Positions 14,554 to 46,965 of a DNA stretch of 64,000 bases are shown here, in pieces; within the stretch, counting starts at the first letter, position 1; each line of letters starts with the position of its first letter. Below the pieces are notes generated by a model that worked only from the letters and a program-made list of their open reading frames with translations, ran no database searches and was not told where the DNA came from. The translations under genes were made by a program, and so were the position numbers. The stretch comes from Pseudorasbora parva (taxonomy: Eukaryota; Chordata; Actinopteri; Cypriniformes; Gobionidae): the NCBI RefSeq assembly GCF_024679245.1, contig NC_090172.1, positions 41,586,776 to 41,650,775 on the forward strand. The letters are read 5' to 3'.

Positions 14554-16174
14554 CAGTCTTGTTCAAAATAATAGCAGTACAATGTGACTAACCAGAATAA
14601 TCAAGGTTTTTAGTATATTTTTTATTGCTACGTTGCAAACAAGTTACCAGTAGGTTCAGTAGATTGTCAGAAAACAAATGAGACCCAGCATTCATGATAT
14701 GCACGCTCTTAAGGCTGTGCAATTGGGCAATTAGTTGAAAGGGGTGTGTTCAAAAAAATAGCAGTGTCTACCTTTGACTGTATAAACTCAAAACTATTTT
14801 GTACAAACATTTTTTTTCTTCTGGGATTTAGCAATCCTGTGAATCACTAAACTAATATTTAGTTGTATGACCACAGTTTTTTAAAACTGCTTGACATCTG
14901 TGTGGCATGGAGTCAACCAACTTGTGGCACCTCTCAGCTGTTATTCCACTCCATGATTCTTTAACAACATTCCACAATTCATTCACATTTCTTGGTTTTG
15001 CTTCAGAAAAAGTTCACCCCACAAGTTCTCAATTGGATTAAGGTCTGGAGATTGGGCTGGCCACTCTATAACATTAATTTTGTTGGTTTGGAACCAAGAC
15101 TTTGCCCGTTTACTAGTGTGTTTTGGGTCATTGTCTTGTTGAAACAACCGTTTCAAGGGCATGTCCTCTTCAGCATAGGGCAACATGACCTCTTCAAGTA
15201 TTTTAACATATGCAAACTGATCCATGATCCCTGGTATGCGATAAATAGGCCCAACACCATAGTAGGAGAAACATGCCCGTATCATGATGCTTGCACCTCC
15301 ATGCTTCACTGTCTTCACTGTGTACTGTGGCTTGAATTCAGAGTTTGGGGGTCGTCTCACAAACTGCCTGTGGCCCTTGGACCCAAAAAGAACAATTTTA
15401 CTCTCATCAGTCCACAAAATGTTCCTCCATTTCTCTTTAGGCCAGTTGATGTGTTCTTTGGCAAATTGTAACCTCTTCTGCACATGCCTTTTTTTTAACA
15501 GAGGGACTTTGCGGGGGATTCTTGAAAATAGATTAGCTTCACACAGACGTCTTCTAACTGTCACAGTACTTACAGGTAACTCCAGACTGTCTTTGATCAT
15601 CCTGGAGGTGATCATTGGCTGAGCCTTTGCCATTCTGGTTATTCTTCTATCCATTTTGATGGTTGTCTTCCGTTTTCTTCCACGTCTCTCTGGTTTTGCT
15701 CTCCATTTTAAGGCATTGGAGATCATTTTAGCTGAACAGCCTATCATTTTTTGCACCTCTTTATAGGTTTTCCCCTCTCTAATCAACTTTTTAATCAAAG
15801 TACGCTGTTCTTCTGAACAATGTCTTGAACGACCCATTTTCCTCAGCTTTCAAATGCATGTTCAACAAGTGTTGGCTTCATCCTTAAATAGGGGCCACCT
15901 GATTCACACCTGTTTCTTCACAAAATTGATGACCTCAGTGATTGAATGCCACACTGCTATTTTTTTGAACACACCCCTTACAACTAATTCAACTAATTGC
16001 CCAATTGCACAGCCTTAAGAGCGTGCATATCATGAATGCTGGGTCTCATTTGTTTTCTGAGAATCTACTGAACCTACTGGTAACTTGTTTGCCACGTAGC
16101 AATAAAAAAATATACGAAAAACCTTGATTATTCTGGTTAGTCACATTGTACTGCTATTATTTTGAACAATACTG
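14554..16174 (-). mobile_element. Young Tc1-like transposon with ~200-bp terminal inverted repeats
   Basis: Begins 'CAGTCTTGTTCAAAATAATA' and ends with its inverse 'ATTTTGAACAATACTG', flanked by TA on both sides (14552-14553, 16175-16176). The terminal repeats extend inward about 200 bp with few mismatches, up to 'GTGTGTTCAAAAAAATAGCAGT' on the left and its complement on the right. One transposase gene lies inside on the minus strand. It splits the LINE at 13670-18770, so it is younger than that LINE. Confidence 0.92.
14983..15837 (-). CDS. Tc1-like transposase (nearly intact, C-terminal frameshift)
   Basis: 284 codons from ATG at 15837. Residues 1-45 form a helix-turn-helix ('[17 protein letters not shown]') and 48-60 are basic, as in the paired-like DNA-binding region of Tc1 transposases. 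The catalytic triad is present: D144 in 'WTDES', D235 in 'QQDNDPKH' and E270 in '[11 protein letters not shown]', with 34 residues between D235 and E270 (DD34E). The frame ends early after 'NLWGEL'. A small indel near 15000-15015 shifts out of a second frame that continues with '[12 protein letters not shown]' to about 14850, where the family's normal end would lie. The enzyme would cut and rejoin its own terminal repeats at TA. This copy is probably inactive because of the shift but is otherwise well preserved. Confidence 0.9.
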   Translation of the reverse strand: MGRSRHCSEEQRTLIKKLIREGKTYKEVQKMIGCSAKMISNALKWRAKPERRGRKRKTTIKMDRRITRMAKAQPMITSRMIKDSLELPVSTVTVRRRLCEANLFSRIPRKVPLLKKRHVQKRLQFAKEHINWPKEKWRNILWTDESKIVLFGSKGHRQFVRRPPNSEFKPQYTVKTVKHGGASIMIRACFSYYGVGPIYRIPGIMDQFAYVKILEEVMLPYAEEDMPLKRLFQQDNDPKHTSKRAKSWFQTNKINVIEWPAQSPDLNPIENLWGELFLKQNQEM

Positions 16175-17969
16175 TATAACACTTTCCCAGTTGTTTCTTT
16201 GTTGTACTTCTGAATCTAAAAAGATGCATAAAACTTAAATCCATCCTTTTCCTTACTTAAGGAAAACTTGGATTTCCAGGGGTAACAGGTTGTGCATTGA
16301 CTTAAAAGCATTTCTCTTTATCATTGCACCAGAATGCTTCCGTTTTACTCCGGTTCAGTTTTGCAGATGATGCTTTTTTATATAAAGAGATACTGTAATT
16401 AACAATATCAATATCTCTTTGATCTTTCACAATTACAGTAATATTGTCTGTATATGCTGTTAACTTACACTGCAGACAGTGGGTATCCTTGTCTTATACT
16501 TTTAAGCAATCTTATTGGTTTAATTAACCCATTTTTGTTTAAATAAAAGAGGCATTCATAAGAGTTTGATCCAAGAAATAAAACCATCTCCAAACCCTAA
16601 AGCACTCATTGTTTCATACAGGAAACCATGATCAGCACTATCGAATGTTTTTTTATTATTATCCAGGAACAGAAAGCCAACATTCATTTCATGAGTCTAA
16701 AATGTCTTTGATAATAAAAATATTATCATATATGTTGTTTTTTTCTGGAATGCAGTGGGATTGATCTTGGTGTAGTACAGTCTTCAGCTTATTTGCCTAG
16801 AATTTAAGCTATGAACTTATACTCAGTTGTTCAGGTTTTTAAGACATTTGGATCACCTCTAAAAGATGGAGTTCCACACAGCTTTATAAAAGTCCACTGA
16901 TTGTCCATCAGTTTCTGGCACTCTAGCAGGCTTCATCTGTTATGGCATCAGTTAACTCCTCAAATGAAACAGAACTTTCCAGATTCTCACTGCAGTTTAA
17001 TAAGAGAAGGCAATTGCTGCAGACGCTGTGACACACATTCAGTATCAGTTTCTTCTTTGCTATACAAGTTTGAATAAAAGTCCACCGCAATCTTTCTCAT
17101 TTCTCTTGCATCAAAAGTCTTTCGTCCATCAGGTGTTGTCAAACAATACATTACATTCATCTCTTTACTTTTCACATAAAATGCCAGCTGAAGATGAATT
17201 AGAACTCTGGTGATGTGTAAAATCTCTTGTTCTATTATTTTTCATGTTGAATAACATGTATACTGCGGACAAAATATTTGTATTTGTGTCTTTCCTATTT
17301 CCCACCACTGTATCAACTTATCAAATTAATTTTTCTTAGAACATACATTTCAAAACAATTCAAAATTCTCATAAAAATATTTTTCTTTCAACAATGCAAA
17401 ATTACATTTCATTACAAAATACAGACTTTTGCATTTAGATTGAGTCAAAACAACACTGACTGTAATAAAATGGTGGTCTGATCGACAACATGGAAAAATA
17501 TTACACCCATATTATTCTTTTATTTTCAGCACGCTTGACATAAAACCTGTCAAGTCTTGCTACACATATCATTCCCTGTGAAACTTTTGTCCAAGTACAT
17601 TGTTTAATCTCTTTTTTCTCTTTTTTTCCTCTTGTTTAATGCTTATTTCTCCACACATCTTTCTTTCTGAACTAAAGAATTTGATATAGGATGTGGTTCT
17701 TCATTTTTCCTGTCTAGAAGAAAATTAATAGAACAATTCCAGTCCCCACCAACGATTAGCATTCCATCTAAAGTATATCTTCTTAAAAACTCTCCAAATT
17801 TTCTAAACATGATGATTCTATCCGATCCTTTATTTGAAGCATAAATATTTATAAAAATAATTATTATCAATATTATTGATAATATTATTATTAATAATTA
17901 TTTTCAACTTTAGCTTTCACCATTAAAATACATCCTCTCTCTATTTCCATTTCTGATAAAGTATTGACA

Positions 17970-18533
17970 TTAAAGGGTTAGTTCACCCAAAAATGAAAAT
18001 TCTGTCATTAATTACTTACCCTCATATCGTTCCACACCTATTAGACCTGTGTTCATCTTCAGAACATAAACAAAGATATTTTTGTTGAAATCCGATGGCC
18101 CATTTCCACTCTACAAAGCCATCTCACTACAGTGGTTCTACAATAATTTTATGAAGCTAATAGTTTTTGCTCGCAAAAAAAAACTAAATAACGACTTGCA
18201 TTGTGTTGGCAGATTTCAAATCTGCTTCATGAAGCTTCAAAACTTTGTGAATCAGTGTATCGAATCACCGATTCGGATTGCCAAAGTCACGTGATTTCAG
18301 CAGTTTGGCGGGTTTGATACGCAATCCGAAACACAAATCGATATGCTGATTCATTAAGGTCCAAAGCTTCAGGAAGCAGTGTTTTGAAACAGGCCATCAT
18401 TATATATAAGTCATTATTTCGTTTTTTGTTTGCACACAAAAACTATTCTCGTCGCTTCATAAAATGATTGTAGAGCCACAAGATGGGCTTTGTAACGTCT
18501 TGCCTTTTATAGGTCTTGAGACAAACCCTTTAA
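17970..18533. mobile_element. Cyprinid 'AAAGGGTTAGTTCACCC' MITE
   Basis: 'TTAAAGGGTTAGTTCACCC' at the left and 'AACCCTTTAA' at the right form terminal inverted repeats; the internal 'AAAATGAAAATTCTGTCATT' and 'CTTACCCTCAT' are family hallmarks. No coding capacity. It sits between two parts of the LINE endonuclease region, so it inserted into the LINE. Confidence 0.8.
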
Positions 18534-18770
18534 GGTGATTTGAAAATAAAATCCCTACACCTGCACTAACATTTATGCCATGGATTAAACAAAGCTTTCC
18601 TTCCCACCACAACTCTTTTTTATATCACTGTGGGTTTCTTGTTAAAAAATATTACTTCTGAATCTTTAAACCTAAGAAACTCAGTAAGTAAAAATCGTTC
18701 TCCCTTATCCCTCAGCCCATTCACACTTACAGATCCTAATCTAAGAATCTGCATTGCAGGGGAAAGAGAA

Positions 18771-19850
18771 GGGGGGGAAAATGACAGAAAAACCAAACAA
18801 ACATTAAGATAGACACACAGACACTAGCTTAACGACACTATCGTTTTTAGTATCAGTTTCTCAGTTTGAGGGTTTTGGGATAGAGTGACCACCCTGGTCA
18901 GTTGCTGGATTGCTGCATTGGGTGTGTCTGACTGAACTATGGAGCCTTCCTTTGTTTATAACAAAAGGCAATGACCATTTCAGTAAGTGGATAAAGCAAT
19001 CAGACAAAATAATGCATTCATACTGTATGAGTCAGTGGTGGTAGTATACACAGAATATAATTACGTTTAGATCTAATGAATTGGAAAAACCCCAGAAATC
19101 TCATTCTGCCTGTTGACTAAAAAATTAGCTCATCCTCTCTGCCTTAAAGTGGGATTTTTTATAATCCTGCATTTCTCCTCCAGTCTTTTTATTATTATTA
19201 TTATTATTAAGGATTAACTACATTTCCTGGGAGGAGGGATGACGTATAAGGTCAGAATTTGGGTGGGTAACACACATTTTAAGATACTCCTCTTTAAACA
19301 GAATAGTTAAAGTCAAGAGAAGAAGGAGAGATGAGCAAAAGGCGCTTATGAAAGGACATCGTGAGGCTGTGTTCTCTAAAACCGACAAAAGAAAAATAAA
19401 TAAGGAGGATCATTTCAAACAATGAAACCAGAGTCTGCTGTATTGGAGGTGAGCAATCATTTTTGTCATGTTTAACTTATTGGTTAGCAATTTATCAATG
19501 CCTGGCTGAAATAACTTGGTCACTTTATTAAAAATGAATACCATCACAAAATAAAGTTATGTGGTAGTACGTCACATAAACACACAACAGTACCATGATG
19601 TTATTTGATGGTAATACCATGATCCTGAATGTTTAGCATATTCAAATAGGCTTAGGCTACCATTGTAATTATAGAGAAAACCATGATATGTCCATGTACC
19701 ATGTCAAAACATGTTTAAAACTGCTTATAGAAGAGGGATGACAAAATAGGCAGACAGCTCTTCACATCAGGCAGACTAAACGGTGGTTCTCGTATTACCA
19801 TTGTAACTCTAAACTGGCTGATAATTGCATATCTCAGTGCTGAGAGCATA
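18771..19850. other. Upstream region of pkp3
   Basis: No conserved protein. It includes an (ATT)n run near 19190-19210 and a short candidate first exon at 19422-19448 (listed). The proximal pkp3 promoter begins near 19860. Confidence 0.5.
19422..19448 (+). CDS. Candidate alternative first coding exon of pkp3
   Basis: ATG AAA CCA ... GAG followed by the strong donor GTGAGC. The 27 coding bases end in phase 0. Known exon 2 needs phase 1, so this exon could not join it, but it would join exon 3 (28441, phase 0) in frame. Mammalian PKP3 is reported to have alternative first exons, which makes this worth testing; sequence alone does not prove it. Confidence 0.2.
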
Positions 19851-19861
19851 GTGAATGAGGA

Positions 19862-19903
19862 GGCCCCGCCCCCGTCCAGCTCCACTCTCTCTGTATCTAT
19901 TGG
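19862..19903 (+). promoter_or_regulatory. pkp3: pkp3 proximal promoter elements
   Basis: A GC box (GGCCCCGCCCCCG, 19862-19874) and an inverted CCAAT box (ATTGG, 19899-19903) lie about 250-290 bases before the pkp3 start codon in a locally GC-richer stretch, with no obvious TATA box. This fits a broad Sp1/NF-Y-type promoter. Confidence 0.5.
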
Positions 19904-20150
19904 CGACAGTAGCGCACAGCTGCCTACGTAGAGCTGGACAGATCAAGTGTACGGAGACGGAGCGCTTTTCATTTGACTTGCGCTCCGGGCAAATTACTTT
20001 AATCCGATATTGGAATTCTTTTAGAAGAACATTCGCGGCGGAAAAAACATAGTTTCCCTCAAAACACGGATCTCGGAAATTCCTTTTCAACGCGCAAATA
20101 AAAATTAGTTTGGATTGTATAATTTGTGGAGTGAGTTTTCGGACTTTACA

Positions 20151-43019
<22,869 letters not shown>

Positions 43020-43747
43020 TCTGTGTCCATTACTCAATGCTAAACTCAGTGGAGAAGATGGCGTTTGACCTTTATGGATTTCGTTTTACCACCAAAGGGA
43101 ATGCAACCAGCCTGTTTTTCTCAAACACACACACATATTGCGACCTGTAGCAGAGAGAGTGAATACTAAAGTTTTTACTAGAGTATAAATTTTAGTTAAC
43201 AGCACCCTTGAAGTATTGCAACATTCCAGAGATGTAGAGGAATGCTTACGGAGCACTTAGTCTGACAGACAGGCACAGAGATGCAAGTGTGTGTATGTGT
43301 GTGTCCTAAACCTGAAGCCTGTTTGAAAAAAGACATTAACACCCATTAGTTCCGTTCCATACTACTGCAACACGTCAAAGACTAATTCATTTTCATCTGC
43401 TTTAGTTCTACATAGATTTGAAGTTGAAAAACCCTCACTTGTCCAGTAATCTTGTCTAGCCTCTCCTTCTTATCCTAAACATATATAAAAAATATATATA
43501 TATTTTGCACGCAGATTCACAGTTCATAGGCTAAAATCATGACCTTTAAATAACCGAGAGACTGAAGTGGACAGTGAACGCAAATGATTTAGTTGTTTAT
43601 AACTAAAGAAACAGATTAGCTGGTTTTGCAATAAATATGTGCGATTTGTGCTTTTCATGTAACATTTCTGCAGGCTTTTTGGTGGTTACAGTAATAATAG
43701 CCTTGGACTTTGAGTGCAAATGAGCTAACAAATGACATTGCACCTGA

Positions 43748-43753
43748 AATAAA
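43748..43753 (+). terminator. pkp3: pkp3 polyadenylation signal (proximal)
   Basis: AATAAA about 730 bases after the pkp3 stop. A second AATAAA at 44175-44180 could give a longer 3' UTR of about 1.2 kb. Confidence 0.55.
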
Positions 43754-45172
43754 CCTTTGAAGTGAAGTATCTTGTTAAAGCCTTACTCTGAAAGCCCAAA
43801 TATTACACACCCATTGCCTTTGGAAACAGATAGAAATGAATATTTGAACATAGTTTGAACACATTTGAACAACAGGATTGTATAACAAAATAATTTGTGT
43901 ACCACTTTTAAAGATAAAAAAAAACAATTTTGATATAACATATCTTGAAAACATATTTTTTTTACCCAAGTTTTTCAAAATGTATTATAACCCAGATTTA
44001 TTTTTTATTATGATTATTATTATCATCATCATCATCATCCAGATTTGTGTTAATTAATGTTCTTCATCTTCTTCCCTCTCTCCCTCTTTCATCACTTTTG
44101 AATCCATTTGTGCATCAGAGCATATTCATATAATCTTTATGCTGTTTATCAAAATGGTTCTGATGGTTATTATAAATAAAGATGTTTATGAATATTGAAC
44201 AGTATACACTCCCCAGAAAAGGAACTGACACAAAAAGCCTTGTGAATGCATACTCAGCTCTTCTTCTTTTTTTTCCTTCTTTTTTTTGGTAGGCTTCTTG
44301 AGGCTAATGCCTGAAAGGTTAGAATGCATTATGGGTCAGTGTACAATTGCTGTGGCCTTTAGTTGAGTGCATGGGAACATCTTGAGCAACCACTGACCAA
44401 AAACAGCTCACTCTTTAATATAAAGACGGAATTCTAAAACCCTGACAAAGAGCTTAGGCCAAACTGGATGAAGAGAGGGAGATGAACTGAGGGCAATGTT
44501 TAAAAATGTTTAAGAAATCTTCTGCCTAGAGAAATGGTTCTAATTGTTTACTCTCTAAACACTAAAGATAAAGCAAATATTTAAAAATATAGATGTAAAA
44601 TCCAACACGGTTTATCCGCAAGAGAAAATGGTAATTAAAAAAGAAGATTAAGACCTTTAATGTTTCCAAATTACAAAGGCACTCCACATTTTATGCATAT
44701 CTGGTTTGCGTGGTATGAGCCAAGTATGTTTGGCTGAATGGAAAAGCTCAACACAGCCACAGAAATATGCACACATGAAATTACTCAGTTCCCCATATGT
44801 GGCCCAGCAACACTTAGTGAAAGCAGAATAAGACTATCATTTCTTAAAAAAATTTTTTTATAGAAAAACATGTGAATGCACACACTCTTACTAAAACAAG
44901 ATTCACAGCTGCCTAATCTCAAAATTCAACATTTCTGTTAACCTTCCCTATAGTCAAAAATAAATATACCAAATTGCATTTGAAATACATGTATTTTATG
45001 CCAAGTATACTACAAATAAGTTTGTATATGTACTTAATATAAATGCCCTGCAATTGTGCTTATACTATATTGATAAACTTAAAGTTTGTCAAATAGAACA
45101 AATAATGTTGTAGGTTACTTAATGCACTTTAGTAACCCGGAAGTAGTGACACCTAAAGATTTTTAGAAGGCA

Positions 45173-45504
45173 GGTTAGTTTACCCAAAAATGAAAATTCT
45201 GTCATTAATTACTTACCCTCATGTCGTTCGATGAGGGTAAGTTCCACAATGTCATTCTCTCAAGACCAATAAAAGGCATAAACACGTCGTTACAAAGCCC
45301 ATCTCACTACAATCATTTTATGAAGCGACGAGAATATTTTTTGTGACATTGTGGCCAATGGAGGCCTTTCTGAGCCATCGGATTTCAAAAAATATAGCTA
45401 TAATTTGTTTTCCGAAGATGAACGAACGTCTTACAGGTGTCGAACGACATGAGGGTGAGTAATTAATGACAACATTTTCATTTTGGGGTGAACTAACCCT
45501 TTAA
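45173..45504. mobile_element. 'GGTTAGTTTACCC' MITE
   Basis: Left 'GGTTAGTTTACCCAAAAATG' and right 'GGGGTGAACTAACCCTTTAA' termini, with 'TACCCTCATGTCGTTCGA' mirrored by 'GAACGACATGAGGGTGAG'. Same family as 17970-18533. Confidence 0.85.
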
Positions 45505-46383
45505 GTATATTTGATTGTGCTTAAATGGAACTATTGCAAGTACACTTTATGTAGCTACGCATTAAATATCTTGGATTTAAAGACTAATATCACTATTAGT
45601 AGGATCATACTATCCTTAATAATAGTGATATTAAAACACATTTTGGCCTAATATTAAGAAATGTGCATTGTGCAATAAAGAAGTACTCCACATAAAGCAC
45701 TTTGACAATAAAATTAATGTATTTTAAATACATTTTGGTATAGACTTTTCCACTGGGGTTCAAGGGCTATTATTAGACGATATATAAAAAGGGAAGATCC
45801 AACAATGCAGCTTTGTGTCAATGGGCTGGGAATGACTTTAGCAGATATTACCCTCAGATTCTAGCAAACAAGGAAAGAACAAATCCTCCACATTGTATTT
45901 ACTATAAACATTATTATTATTATTAAAACATAAATATTAGCTTAAGAATACCCCATTGAGCAACACAATAGAAGTCTTAAGCAACTGACAGAATAAGAAA
46001 CACTCATTGCCTGAAGCTACTCAGCGGTGTAGATTTGCATTTCTACTGACATCTTGTGGAGGACAAAAGGGTGACAGTTTATTTCACCTTCAACATTTAT
46101 TTCACTCTGTTACTTCATTCCTGAAACACTGGTTTAAAAACGAGTTCATCAATAGGACACTAGCAAAAATACAATATCAAAATATATTTATATGTACCGA
46201 GAAAGACATTTGCCATGGTCAGCATAGTAAAGAGCATAACACACATTGGCTCAATTGCTGATATATTTCCCGTCACATTCAGGTCTTCACATTTATGTAA
46301 AAATCTTCATGAAACTATTTTTCATTGTAAATCCAAATATAACTTTTTTATTTTTATTAAGAGTAAACATTAAAACACATAAA

Positions 46384-46509
46384 TACCCAGGTGAAAAATC
46401 TGCACTATTAAATGCATTAAAAATGTACTTGAGTATCTTTTTAGTACAATAGAAATATATTATAATGCATGTTTAATGCATTTAATAGTGCAACTTTTTC
46501 ACCTGGGTA
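46384..46509. mobile_element. 126-bp fold-back MITE
   Basis: TACCCAGGTGAAAAA ... TTTTTCACCTGGGTA, with the inner arms 'GCACTATTAAATGCATTAAA' and 'TTTAATGCATTTAATAGTGC' also paired. The element is almost entirely palindromic. Confidence 0.8.
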
Positions 46510-46965
46510 GGGAACATAAATCATAAAATGTTTTTGGCGATAAAAATAATGGATTATTTTAGCGTTGTAGGACTTTCTCTTTGAAGCACTCACACTAAAT
46601 AAAACAATAGGCATTAAACTGTCCTATTTGGCATTTTCACATTGTTGTCTTTAAAAAAAGTCAAATTTCCTTTCATTGCTCAGAAATATAATACATGTAT
46701 AATGCAACCAAAAATATGTATGGTGTATCCCTCTGAAGCAGAACAAATATGACTCATTTTGAGGGAAAACTGTAAACTGCAAAGAGAGCAAAGCTCCAGT
46801 AAGAAACTGATGTATAGTGAAATGAAGAGATCTGTCCGATGTGAGGATGCAAGTGAGATAATAATCTCAGTCATATACAGAAATCTTCCTTGTGTCACAT
46901 CTTGTTTGCACACAGAAGGTTTTCAAATCTCTCAAAAGAAAGAACACGGCTTGAACTTTCATCGT

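Larger units (their letters stand above)
13670..18770 (-). mobile_element. L1/Tx1-like LINE, reverse strand, fragmented by two later insertions
   Basis: Pieces at about 18534-18770, 16177-17969 and 13670-14553, read on the minus strand, follow LINE order. First comes an N-terminal endonuclease piece ('NGLRDKGERF' near 18700), then endonuclease 'VGGDWNCS' (17730-17760), a linker with 'RKIAVDFYSNLYS' (17070-17110), and reverse transcriptase with 'LTAYTDNITV' (16443-16460) and 'KASSAKLNRSKTEAFW' (16340-16380). The tail ends near 13680. The RT active-site box is YTDN where active elements have YADD, and many stops are present, so it is dead. A MITE (17970-18533) and a Tc1-like element (14554-16174) interrupt it. 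Confidence 0.75.
44201..46965. other. Convergent intergenic region between pkp3 and ano9
   Basis: No protein similarity. A MITE lies at 45173-45504, probably inside an older element (about 44945-45760) with related 'ATACCAAA(T/A)TG' ends, and a fold-back element lies at 46384-46509. The ano9 3' UTR must occupy part of the right side; reverse-strand AATAAA candidates are at 46078-46083 and about 46340-46353. In mammals SIGIRR lies between these two genes; no SIGIRR-like exon was seen. Confidence 0.5.

Noticed and set aside
43020..46965. A SIGIRR-like gene between pkp3 and ano9
   Set aside because: No Ig- or TIR-domain-like codons on either strand; only repeats and UTR-like sequence.
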